In this document: one piece after another, positions 5,695-13,698 of the stretch
How the letters are laid out: every line of letters starts with the position of its first letter
How positions within the stretch are numbered: position 1 is the stretch's first letter
Source: Promethearchaeota archaeon
GTDB taxonomy: Archaea; Asgardarchaeota; Lokiarchaeia; Sigynarchaeales; SOKP01
Length of the DNA: 18,787 nucleotides
NCBI GenBank assembly: GCA_004524425.1
Contig: SDNN01000037.1
Location: 1-18,787 of the forward strand
Reading direction: 5' to 3'
The notes under the pieces: generated by a model
What the model was told of the DNA's origin: nothing
Seen by the model: the letters and a program-made list of their open reading frames with translations, nothing else
Databases searched by the model: none
Program-made: the position numbers and the translations under genes

Positions 5695-7122
5695 CTAAAT
5701 ACGGTATGGATGATCTCTGATTATTGTAATGTCCATTCCTATTAAATCTTCGATATCTTTTAAATCATCTTTCTGATTGCCTTGACAAAATAATAATGCA
5801 CTTCCCTCAGTTCCCATTCTACCAGTCCTGCCTATTCGGTGCACGTAAGTTTTTGGTATGTCCGGTAAATCATATTGAATGACATGTGAGATATTATCTA
5901 CATCAATGCCACGTGCAACTACGTCAGTTGCTACTAATACTCGTGTTTTTCCCTTCCTGAAGTTTCTCAAAGCCTTTTGACGTGCTGTCTGGGACTTATC
6001 TCCATGGATTGTCCCGGCATTGAAATTATGTTTCTTAAGATTTCGTGCTACGTGATTTGCAGTACGTTTAGTGCGAGTGAAAACTAAGGCCCGTTCAATG
6101 TTGGAATTTTTCAATAAATATTCCAATAATGCTTGTTTTTTCCTGTTTGAAACAAAAAAGGCAGTTTGTTCAGTAAACTCTACAGTGGGTTGATCTGGAG
6201 AAATATTTATTTCAATCGGATTATTCAATATATCACTTGCCAGTCTTAATATTTCCCGTGATAAAGTTGCAGAAAATAATAAGGTTTGACGATTTTTTTT
6301 TGGAATTTGCTTGACTATTCGTCGGATATCAGGGATAAAACCCATATCTAGCATCCTATCTGCTTCATCAAATATTAATACTTCAATATGTTGAAGTTTA
6401 ACATGTCCTTGTCCCATCAAGTCAAGTAATCGTCCAGGAGTTGCAACAACTACATCCACACCTTGTCTTAAGGCATTTACTTGTGGATTTTGCCCCACTC
6501 CTCCATATATTACTGTAGTTTTTAATTTCGTATATTTTCCGTAAGTTTTAAAACTATCTGATATCTGAAGTGCCAATTCTCTTGTAGGTGCTAATACTAA
6601 AACTCTGATGTTTCGCCTTCCATTCCCGTTATTGTTTAAATTTTTTTCTAAACGTTGTATGATGGGGAGTGCAAATGCTGCTGTCTTACCGGTTCCAGTT
6701 TGAGCACATCCTAATACATCCCGCCCCTTCATTACTAAAGGTATTGCATGTGATTGAATAGGCGTGGGCTCAACATACCCTTCTTCTCCAATTGCGCGTA
6801 AAATGGTGGATGTTAAGTTAAGATCAGTGAAATTTTTATCACTTTCATTATAATTTACGTCATATTGATCTACTGCAATTTCATCTTTAAAGGATTTCTC
6901 TCTAAGTTTTTCTACTTTCACTGCAGCTGGTCCTTTTTTACGTTGTTGAACCTTGAAAGCAATCCGATCTCCTTCACTGATATTTTCAGCAGTGCTTTTT
7001 TGGATAACAGATTGGTGTAAAAAAACATCCCCTTCGTAATTATCAGGGGTAATAAATCCAAAACCCTTCTCTTTATTATACCATCTGACTGTTCCTATGG
7101 TTTTTTGTGTTTGTTTAATCAT
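5695..7122 (-). CDS. DEAD-box RNA helicase with N-terminal cold-shock domain
   Basis: This 475-residue protein has two parts. Residues 8-72 form a cold-shock (CSD) domain with RNP1 KGFGFI (19-24) and RNP2 VFLH (33-36). After a charged linker (73-96), residues 97-475 are a complete DEAD-box core: a Q motif with PTPIQ (119-123), motif I AQTGTGKT (140-147), PTREL, TPGR, motif II DEAD (252-255), SAT (284-286), ATDVVARGID (398-407) and motif VI HRIGRTGR (428-435). There is no C-terminal extension. The core looks RhlE/CsdA-like. It should unwind or remodel RNA in an ATP-dependent way, with the CSD adding single-strand nucleic-acid binding, as suits cold adaptation. Fusion in this order in one chain is unusual. 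Both parts are intact in one frame. Confidence 0.95.
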   Translation of the reverse strand: MIKQTQKTIGTVRWYNKEKGFGFITPDNYEGDVFLHQSVIQKSTAENISEGDRIAFKVQQRKKGPAAVKVEKLREKSFKDEIAVDQYDVNYNESDKNFTDLNLTSTILRAIGEEGYVEPTPIQSHAIPLVMKGRDVLGCAQTGTGKTAAFALPIIQRLEKNLNNNGNGRRNIRVLVLAPTRELALQISDSFKTYGKYTKLKTTVIYGGVGQNPQVNALRQGVDVVVATPGRLLDLMGQGHVKLQHIEVLIFDEADRMLDMGFIPDIRRIVKQIPKKNRQTLLFSATLSREILRLASDILNNPIEINISPDQPTVEFTEQTAFFVSNRKKQALLEYLLKNSNIERALVFTRTKRTANHVARNLKKHNFNAGTIHGDKSQTARQKALRNFRKGKTRVLVATDVVARGIDVDNISHVIQYDLPDIPKTYVHRIGRTGRMGTEGSALLFCQGNQKDDLKDIEDLIGMDITIIRDHPYRI

Positions 7123-7185
7123 ATTTATTCAATATTTTCTTTAATACGGGTTTGATTGTATTCTCCCCACTCAATCTGTCTTTTT

Positions 7186-7215
7186 TAACAAGCAATTTTA
7201 TAATAAATTAAAACC
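7186..7215 (-). promoter_or_regulatory. Candidate promoter of the helicase in a 404-nt divergent gap
   Basis: The minus strand contains TTTATTATAAAATTG, a TATA-like element about 70-90 nt before the helicase ATG, implying a leader of roughly 50 nt. The rest of the 7123-7526 gap has no ORF longer than about 10 codons and no RNA gene that I recognise. It includes a small AATGAA/TTCATT inverted repeat at 7299-7315. Confidence 0.3.
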
Positions 7216-7526
7216 CTGTTTAAAGATTTTTATCTGCTCTAACGTCAGAATGAAGATTGCAGAAAACGCAGATTTGTTTTGAAATTTTCTTCTATTTTAA
7301 TGAAAAAACTTCATTCTTAATTTTCAAAGTAAGAAGTACCACAAATTAACCCATTATTTTAATAAGAAAATATTTCATTACCTATATAGTCTTGGAATGG
7401 ATTAACACAAATATGTAAAAGAGCAATTTAAAGAACAAAATAAATGAAATTTAGAAATAATCTTAGAAAATGAGCTCAAATTTAATTATCTTTGAGATTA
7501 TATTGAATTGAAAATTTATAACTATC

Positions 7527-7916
7527 ATGCATCATAAGCGATTAAGCGAAGTTTTTTTAGAAGAATTTAAAAATTATGATTTTTCAAAAATAAAAGAAAA
7601 CAAAATATTTTTAGTAGGGTCTATAAGTAAAGCAAAAGATTATTTTATCAAGATAGAATCAATCCTCCAAATTTCTTACAAGAAATTAGTATCAATTTGC
7701 TCAATTGACGGTCTTTTAAATAAAGAAAAATTCTCAAATGATGAATGGGAACAACTGCAGAAAGTCGCCTTAAGAAAATTACATGATCAGGATGCTATTT
7801 TAGTTTTAGATGTAGATGGATATATTGGAGAACAATCTAAAGAAGAGATAGATTATTGGAATACTACATTGAAAAAACCAATTTATTACTTGTCAGATCT
7901 TGAAAAAATAAATTGA
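7527..7916 (+). CDS. Nucleoside 2-deoxyribosyltransferase-like protein
   Basis: This 129-residue protein has the outline of the nucleoside-deoxyribosyltransferase / DUF4406 group: a first strand KIFLVGSIS (26-34) ending in a small-residue turn, a long helix, and LHDQDAILVLDVDGYIGEQS (85-104), followed by EEIDYWNTTLKKPIYYLSD. The D-x-DG-x-IG...E pattern is where this family binds nucleotide or nucleoside sugars. I cannot see a decisive catalytic Glu set, so enzymatic activity is not assured. Members of this superfamily cleave or transfer N-glycosidic bonds, and some act in nucleotide signalling. It stands alone after a 404-nt gap, and an unrecognised gene follows on the same strand. Confidence 0.55.
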   Translation: MHHKRLSEVFLEEFKNYDFSKIKENKIFLVGSISKAKDYFIKIESILQISYKKLVSICSIDGLLNKEKFSNDEWEQLQKVALRKLHDQDAILVLDVDGYIGEQSKEEIDYWNTTLKKPIYYLSDLEKIN

Positions 7917-8086
7917 TCTCAACGTCTTATTTATGCGCTTGAATTATTTTAATCTTCCATTTTATTTATCTTATAGAAATCAATAAACTATTGTAGTCTT
8001 TCAATTTTAAAATCGAGATATAAGATTTAGATCTAGAACATAATTTCATGTAAAATATTTTACTGAAACGAGGCCTTAAGAATAAG

Positions 8087-9049
8087 ATGGAGTTGTTCCA
8101 AGTTTATTGGGACGATCAGAGGAATCTATTTTTGGAGTTTAAAAAAGATAAAAGGGAAAAGAAATTATTTCTTCCCGGTACAATCAAGCGAATTAATATC
8201 AAATATGAATTAATGGAACCAAACAAGCGCAACATCTGCCGAAAACAATTGCCTTATTTAATTTCAATTAAAGATTTTTATTTTTATAATGAAATTATAG
8301 CTTTTTATATTGATCTCAGTGAAATCTATGATATCTATAATCTTCAAATAAGAATTTTAAACATAACAGTGATCTTATATTCCGGTAAAAAATTAGAATA
8401 CTCAATAAGTAGAACCTTCATATTATCTGAGGTCTGCATAAATGAGGATTGTTATGCAAACTTTAGATATGATGAGATAAAGGCTGAAAACAAAACAGAA
8501 AATTCTTTCCTACATGAAAAGGTATTTCAAGAATTAATAAAGGACTTAAAAAATAACAAGGAAAAAAGCACGATTATATATGAAAAGAAATCAGTTAATA
8601 ATAAAATTGATAATGATTTAATCATAAATCTCGTGAGGCAAAATACTGAGGCTATGAATGGCGTAGTCGAACAATTAAAGGAATTGAACTCTACATTGAA
8701 AAACATGCCTTTACAAAACATGGGATATGTCTCACCTGGAATATCCCAAGGCGGAGTTCCTAAAAGACTTTCAGATTGGAGGTCCAACCCAAATTTATCG
8801 GATCCCAGTTTAGCGCTTAGAGCTCCTGGAAAATTACCATATTTAGCAGAGTTAAAAGGCATAATGAAGGATGATGACAAGTTTAAGAAATATTTGAAAC
8901 CAATGGATGAGAAGGAGCTCAAGAAAATTACTTTAAATGATGAAGTGTTAGAAGAGAAGCAGAGAGAAACAATAGAGAGACAGATTAAAAGGTTAGAGAA
9001 AAAAAAGCCAAAAGAAATTATTTTAGAAAATTTAAAAGAACCTAAATAA
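8087..9049 (+). CDS. Unrecognised 320-residue protein, beta-rich N terminus and charged helical C terminus
   Basis: I do not recognise this family. Residues 1-130 alternate short hydrophobic and charged stretches typical of a beta-sandwich (for example FYFYNEIIAFYIDLSEIYDI and LQIRILNITVILYS). Residues 145-215 are lysine- and asparagine-rich and probably helical. A Gly/Pro-rich linker follows (about 220-250, GYVSPGISQGGVP). Next comes a compact segment SDPSLALRAPGKLPYLAELKGIM (cited in parts: ALRAPGK, YLAELKGIM), and a strongly charged coiled-coil tail ends the protein (about 285-320). No signal peptide or membrane segment is seen, so it is probably cytoplasmic. A modular beta domain plus coiled coil suggests a scaffold or assembly protein; that is inference. 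Codon use matches its neighbours. Confidence 0.7.
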   Translation: MELFQVYWDDQRNLFLEFKKDKREKKLFLPGTIKRINIKYELMEPNKRNICRKQLPYLISIKDFYFYNEIIAFYIDLSEIYDIYNLQIRILNITVILYSGKKLEYSISRTFILSEVCINEDCYANFRYDEIKAENKTENSFLHEKVFQELIKDLKNNKEKSTIIYEKKSVNNKIDNDLIINLVRQNTEAMNGVVEQLKELNSTLKNMPLQNMGYVSPGISQGGVPKRLSDWRSNPNLSDPSLALRAPGKLPYLAELKGIMKDDDKFKKYLKPMDEKELKKITLNDEVLEEKQRETIERQIKRLEKKKPKEIILENLKEPK

Positions 9050-9074
9050 AATATTCCCAATTTGATTTAAAAAA

Positions 9075-9854
9075 TCATTCTTCTTCTCCTTCTTGACTAA
9101 TCCTCTTCTTTTCTTCTTTAGGTTTGAATTTGACCATTACAACTATAATAATCCACATTATATAAAGAACTATGATTCCAAAAATCCACCCAAAATCACC
9201 ATTTTCACCACCTTCATCAAAGATCAATTCAAAAGCAAAGACCCCCGCAAGAGCAAATAAAAACATCATGATAAATCTTCCAACATACATCCATAGCATG
9301 GTTTTTTTAATGTCATATTTAACCATACCCAGAGGTACCATTAATAGAGAATCAGGTAATGGAGTTAGACCAAATAATACAATCACGCCCGGAATGGCCT
9401 TGGGTTTACTTAAGATAATCTTGCTCCATCTCGTTTGCAATTCAGGATCATCTTTACTGAGCACGTACTGAGCTCCCTTCCCAATAAGATAATCAATTAA
9501 ATCCCCCATAGTATTTGCGAGAGTTGCTAAAAGTACTAACAAAATAATTAAACCCCATCCCGCTAAACCATATAAACTAATCCATGCGGCAGCAAATAAG
9601 GTGATTGGAAGAGAATAAGGGATTGGAAAAGGAACGAGCGCTCCCAGAAAACACACGAGCATTACAAAACTAACGGCAATCCAAAAAGATACTTTTCCCA
9701 ACTTGTCTGCATCAAACCAATTGTTTATCGTAAAAATTTGACCGAATTTGGGATAGAGCGCGCTTAAGATAGTAGCGATAATAATAACCACGAGAAGAAT
9801 GAGAAGAAAAAAATTAGTAATATTAGAAGAACGTTTTGAATTCTCCATTTTCAT
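9075..9854 (-). CDS. VTT/DedA-family (SNARE-associated) membrane protein
   Basis: This protein of about 259 residues has a first membrane segment near residues 15-34 and a VTT domain from about 55 to 215. Hallmarks are PFPIPYSLP (75-83) in a re-entrant loop and FGLTPLPDSLLMVPLGM (about 161-177) in the second, followed by a basic WMYVGR membrane-entry sequence. The domain matches DedA/TMEM41/VMP1 proteins, which act in lipid scrambling or membrane homeostasis. The C terminus is a charged cytosolic tail (KPKEEKKRISQEGEEE). An in-frame TTG at 9875 would add seven residues; I chose the ATG at 9854. It converges with the 320-residue gene, with 25 nt between the stop codons. Confidence 0.85.
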   Translation of the reverse strand: MKMENSKRSSNITNFFLLILLVVIIIATILSALYPKFGQIFTINNWFDADKLGKVSFWIAVSFVMLVCFLGALVPFPIPYSLPITLFAAAWISLYGLAGWGLIILLVLLATLANTMGDLIDYLIGKGAQYVLSKDDPELQTRWSKIILSKPKAIPGVIVLFGLTPLPDSLLMVPLGMVKYDIKKTMLWMYVGRFIMMFLFALAGVFAFELIFDEGGENGDFGWIFGIIVLYIMWIIIVVMVKFKPKEEKKRISQEGEEE

Positions 9855-10064
9855 CAAATAATCATTATTTTTCAATAATTAATAACAATTAAATAATGAA
9901 CGTGATATAAAAATATTTATTTATGGAAATAACATAACAATCAAGTTAATAAAAAAATGCTCGAAAAAGCTTTAATAAATTTCCAATGTAATTGTAATTT
10001 AATGAATCTTGAATTGTTTTGCATATTCAGCTTTATTAGCTTCTAGATGAAAAATTAAAATAGA

Positions 10065-10856
10065 TTGAGGTTTTTAAAAATTTTACTTAATTATTTCATA
10101 GGAACTGCCGGGAGTGGAAAATCTACTCTAACCGGTGCATTGAAAGATTATCTCTTGAATAGAGATCCCGAAATTTCAGTTATTACCATCAACTTAGATC
10201 CAGGGGTTAAAGTTATGCCCTATTTACCTGATATCGATATTAGAGATTTTATTGTATTAGAAGAAGTCATGGAAGAGTACCAGCTGGGCCCTAATGGAGC
10301 CATGATTTTAGCTTCTGACTTAATGGTAAATTATTTAGATGATCTTAAAATGGAGATAGATGCATTCAATCCAGACTGGGTGCTGGTTGACACAGCTGGG
10401 CAACTAGAACTCTTTGCATTCAGAGAAACTGGTCCCTTGATCGCCAGTGCTTTGGGATTTGGAACGATACAAAGATCCGTATCTTTTTTATTTGATTCGA
10501 ACTTCGTTCTTAGGCCAAATGGGTTCATCTCGACCTTATTATTAGCTGCCTCAGTTCAATTTAGATTTAAAGAAATTCCTCAAATAAACATTCTTTCTAA
10601 AGTAGATTTGCTAGATGAGGATCAAATTGACATGATCATTAATTGGTCTCAAGATTTTCAAGCCCTAGAAGATTCCACTAGTGAACGAGAAAGCGGTCTT
10701 ATAAGAGAACTATCCATGGACCTATCAGAAGTCTTTATAGAAATGGGGTCCACAGCGGAATTAATCCCGAGTTCTATAAAGGAGGAGAATGGTCTTGATT
10801 TAATCTTTGGTTATTTGCAACGAGTCTTTGACTCTGACAAGTCAAGATTTTATTAA
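10065..10856 (+). CDS. GPN-loop GTPase
   Basis: This 263-residue P-loop GTPase has a Walker A GTAGSGKST (13-21), the defining GPN tripeptide in LGPNGAM (75-77), switch DTAGQLELF (109-117) and the specificity motif SKVD (178-181). The length fits the archaeal Pab0955 group. GPN proteins form dimers; in eukaryotes they assist RNA polymerase assembly, and the archaeal role is less clear. The ORF opens at TTG 10065, directly after an in-frame TAA, giving 12 residues (MRFLKILLNYFI) before the P-loop, somewhat longer than usual. No Shine-Dalgarno motif is apparent, so the start is the least certain part. It is followed by a sugar nucleotidyltransferase gene after 100 nt. Confidence 0.92.
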   Translation: MRFLKILLNYFIGTAGSGKSTLTGALKDYLLNRDPEISVITINLDPGVKVMPYLPDIDIRDFIVLEEVMEEYQLGPNGAMILASDLMVNYLDDLKMEIDAFNPDWVLVDTAGQLELFAFRETGPLIASALGFGTIQRSVSFLFDSNFVLRPNGFISTLLLAASVQFRFKEIPQINILSKVDLLDEDQIDMIINWSQDFQALEDSTSERESGLIRELSMDLSEVFIEMGSTAELIPSSIKEENGLDLIFGYLQRVFDSDKSRFY

Positions 10857-10956
10857 GTCAATTAAAATGAAAATTTAAGTAAATTAGATTTCTTTTATAC
10901 TTATATCACCATTAAACCTTATCAATAATACAGAAACAAAAAGATTGTACTTTATC

Positions 10957-12054
10957 ATGAAAATAATTGGTCCTATCGCTGGCATTGGAACTCGCTTAAG
11001 ACCATTCACTTTAAGTAAACCAAAGGCTTTTATCAGAGTTGCTGGAAAGACCGTTCTTGATCATATTTTGACAAGATTTAGTGATACCTTTGAAAATGAC
11101 ACTGAATTAATTCTTATCGTGGGCTACAAGAAAAGACAAATAATTGATTATATCATGGAAAATTACACGGATAAATTCAAATTAACCTTTATAGAACAAG
11201 TTCCGAGAGGTTATAAAGATAACATACCCTATTATTGGGGTTTGGGTGAAGCTGTTTATTTAGCATCAGAAAGATTTAAGAAAAATTCATTCTCGACCAA
11301 GGATGAGGATAAACGCAATGGAGCATTGATCTTTTTGGGGGACATGATATTATTAGATCAATACTCATATGTCATGTATCGATATTATGAGTCTGATGTG
11401 GATGGGATATTAACCGTCATGAAAGTACCTGAGGATGAGGCAAGTTCTTATGGGATCGTGGTTACGGATGAAAATGGAATCATTACTAAGCTTGTAGAGA
11501 AACCAACTGATTTCATTTCGGATTTGGCAATTGCTGGAATATACGCATTTTCTCATAAAACAACCATCGCTCTCTTTGAAAAATTAGAAAACCACTTGAA
11601 TCAGAGAAGTAAAGACTCAGGAGAAATATATTTAACTGAAAGTCTGCAAGATTTAGTTGATGAGGGACATAAAATTGCTGCAATCGAATTAAACAAGGGG
11701 ATATTAGATTTTGGACGACCTTCAGAAGTATTGAAAGGAAATAGATATCTTTTAGAACATCACTCTTTTAACAACGAAGAGTTGGAAAATTTAAATATAA
11801 CAATTGAAAGAAGTTTTATCAATAATCCTAATTTTATTGGAAAAAATACAAAAATCATTAATTCAGTTATAGGACCTCATGTCTCTATTGGAGAGAATTC
11901 AATCATTACTAATTCTATCTTAAAATGTTGCGTGATTGAAAATAATGCTAATCTCAGAAATGTCATTACAGAAAATTCAATAATAGGAAGTCATGTTTTG
12001 ATAGAAAATATAAGCAAGGATAACTTAATTATTGGAGATAAATGTGTCTATTAG
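10957..12054 (+). CDS. Sugar-1-phosphate nucleotidyltransferase with left-handed beta-helix tail
   Basis: This 365-residue enzyme of the NTP_transferase family has the nucleotide-binding AGIGTRLRP (8-16) followed by LSKPKAF (19-25), the metal-binding FLGDM, an EKP segment and LDFGRPSEV. The C-terminal part (about 290-365) is a hexapeptide-repeat left-handed helix (IGKNTKI, IGENSII, IGSHVLI, IGDKCVY). It should join a sugar-1-phosphate to NTP (glucose-1-phosphate thymidylyl- or mannose-1-phosphate guanylyltransferase type); the exact sugar and base are not fixed by what I see. The second position of the canonical AGGxGTR is Ile here (AGIGTR). I chose ATG 10957 over TTG 10945, since MKIIGPIAG fits the family start. 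Confidence 0.9.
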   Translation: MKIIGPIAGIGTRLRPFTLSKPKAFIRVAGKTVLDHILTRFSDTFENDTELILIVGYKKRQIIDYIMENYTDKFKLTFIEQVPRGYKDNIPYYWGLGEAVYLASERFKKNSFSTKDEDKRNGALIFLGDMILLDQYSYVMYRYYESDVDGILTVMKVPEDEASSYGIVVTDENGIITKLVEKPTDFISDLAIAGIYAFSHKTTIALFEKLENHLNQRSKDSGEIYLTESLQDLVDEGHKIAAIELNKGILDFGRPSEVLKGNRYLLEHHSFNNEELENLNITIERSFINNPNFIGKNTKIINSVIGPHVSIGENSIITNSILKCCVIENNANLRNVITENSIIGSHVLIENISKDNLIIGDKCVY

Positions 12055-12112
12055 CTTATATCTACTTTCTTGTTCTTAAATAACGAATCGAGAACTTTTA
12101 TAGGTTTTAATA

Positions 12113-12126
12113 AATATATAAAATAT
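12113..12126 (+). promoter_or_regulatory. Candidate TATA box for the GIFT-domain gene
   Basis: AAATATATAAAATA lies about 95-105 nt before the TTG at 12219 in the 164-nt gap, consistent with a start near 12145-12150 and a leader of about 70 nt. The stretch is generally A/T-rich, so this is tentative. Confidence 0.3.
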
Positions 12127-12218
12127 TAATTATTAACTGATGAAATATTTTACTAGTAGAGATACAATATTTTTCATGAATTTTTGAATTAAATAAATTT
12201 TATCGAGTAGATTTTTAA

Positions 12219-13658
12219 TTGCCATATTATATAGCATTTGATAATTCTCATAAAGAAAGAGCTAAATTAGACGAGAATTATACAGAATTGAGAGATTTTC
12301 TTAATGAAAATGATTTTATATGTTATAATTTCCTTGAAATCCCCATCACCCAAGAATCCATTAAACCTTATGACATATTGGTTATAGCTTGTCCTGATTT
12401 TTCAAAATTGAGTCATATTGAAATCATGGAAATAGTCAACTGGGTAAAAGAGGATGGAGGAGGATTATTACTTTTATCTCATGCCGGGGGAGATAAAGGG
12501 AGGAGTAGTAATTTATCAGAATTATCTGAGCAATTTGGTATAATTTTCGAAAATGATCAAGTTCTAGATGAAAAAAATAATATAGGAATAGAAAACATGC
12601 CAATCATCGATTCTAATAATTTTATTCCCCCTCATCCCATAACAAATGGAATCTCATCTTTATGTTATCGAGCTGGGTGTTCCTTGACCATAATTGGTAA
12701 TGCCATTTCAATTGTTTCATCGAATGATACTTCTGAACCATTTAGTTGTCCATTAATATGTACTGCAGAGCCCGAAAACGGTAGAGTTTGTGCAATTGGA
12801 AGTTATGAGATGTTTCGAGATCAAACTGGAGGTGGCTTTCAATATAAGGAACATGAGAAATTAGCTTTAAATGTCTTTAATTGGCTTATTTCGGATTACA
12901 GGTTAGAATTAACAAAACAAGGTACTGAGCATACCCTTCCAATTTCAACTAAACCTGCTCAGGCTTTTCAAGAAGGAGTAGTTACATCGGATAAGAGTCC
13001 TGACTTTAAGGCCATGGAAATTTTGGAGCCAATAGAATTTTCAACAAAGGCGGAATTAATAGAAACTCTTAATTCTTATTTAAATCAAATAAATATGATT
13101 AAGAATAATCTTATAAGACTTTTAGAAGTAGTGAGTGAGTCTAGTGAAGAACTTTTTAGCGAACAAGATATTGAACAAATCAAAACTAAATCGAAGATGC
13201 CTACGAATCCTGATTTTATATACGAACCTTATGATGAAGATGAAGAAGGGGGTGGGCTTAAAGATATTTTTCCCGTGGGCCCAAAAAAATTAACTGCCCT
13301 ACCACCAAAGCCACAAGGATTAGGAAAAAAAGAAGGAGAAACTGATGATGAGGGATTTATTAGACCAGTACCTACACCTCCAGCTAAAATCAAAGAAGTG
13401 CCTGAAGCATCCGAAAAAGTAAAAACCAAAATTAAAAGCGAGAAAGATGCTAAACTGGATAAAAATAATCTAAAAGCTGAATTAGACGGTCTAGAAAATA
13501 AAATGAGTTCAGTCTTAAACCTTATAACATTTATTGATAAGAAGCACGATAAAGGTAAGTTAGATGATAAATCGTATAAAAAACAGACTGAAAAACTTCA
13601 AAAAGATTTGGAAAATACTAAAAAACGTATCAAAGAAATCAAGGAACAATTAGATTGA
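12219..13658 (+). CDS. GIFT/IFT52-like (DUF4350-type) domain protein with disordered linker and C-terminal helical hairpin
   Basis: This 479-residue protein starts at TTG (MPYYIAFDNSHKER). Residues 1 to about 230 form an alpha/beta domain of class I amidotransferase-like type: a strand YDILVIACPD (51-60), a helix IMEIVNWVKEDGGG, a strand LLLLSHAGGDKG (83-94) and then NLSELSEQFGIIFENDQVLD (98-117). This order matches the GIFT domain shared by bacterial GldG-type transporter proteins and eukaryotic IFT52. No catalytic Cys-His pair is evident, so a binding role is likelier. Residues 265-325 are helical, 330-420 are a proline- and charge-rich linker (PTPPAKIKEVPEASEK), and about 420-479 are a strongly predicted helical hairpin (KKHDKGKLDDKSYKK). 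It may be a scaffold. The family match is by motif memory. Confidence 0.65.
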   Translation: MPYYIAFDNSHKERAKLDENYTELRDFLNENDFICYNFLEIPITQESIKPYDILVIACPDFSKLSHIEIMEIVNWVKEDGGGLLLLSHAGGDKGRSSNLSELSEQFGIIFENDQVLDEKNNIGIENMPIIDSNNFIPPHPITNGISSLCYRAGCSLTIIGNAISIVSSNDTSEPFSCPLICTAEPENGRVCAIGSYEMFRDQTGGGFQYKEHEKLALNVFNWLISDYRLELTKQGTEHTLPISTKPAQAFQEGVVTSDKSPDFKAMEILEPIEFSTKAELIETLNSYLNQINMIKNNLIRLLEVVSESSEELFSEQDIEQIKTKSKMPTNPDFIYEPYDEDEEGGGLKDIFPVGPKKLTALPPKPQGLGKKEGETDDEGFIRPVPTPPAKIKEVPEASEKVKTKIKSEKDAKLDKNNLKAELDGLENKMSSVLNLITFIDKKHDKGKLDDKSYKKQTEKLQKDLENTKKRIKEIKEQLD

Positions 13659-13698
13659 TAATGTTTCTGTCGGAATGAAATTAAAGATTATCAGCATG

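Noticed and set aside
7299..7315. AATGAA-AAAAC-TTCATT inverted repeat
   Set aside because: Six A/T-dominated pairs are too weak to call a terminator or operator in DNA of this composition; noted within the gap only.
8527..9060. Minus-strand 177-residue frame
   Set aside because: Antisense to the lysine- and glutamate-rich tail of the plus-strand gene, which gives an artificial serine- and phenylalanine-rich protein.
13229..13429. Minus-strand serine-rich frame
   Set aside because: Antisense of the acidic, proline-rich linker of the GIFT-domain protein.
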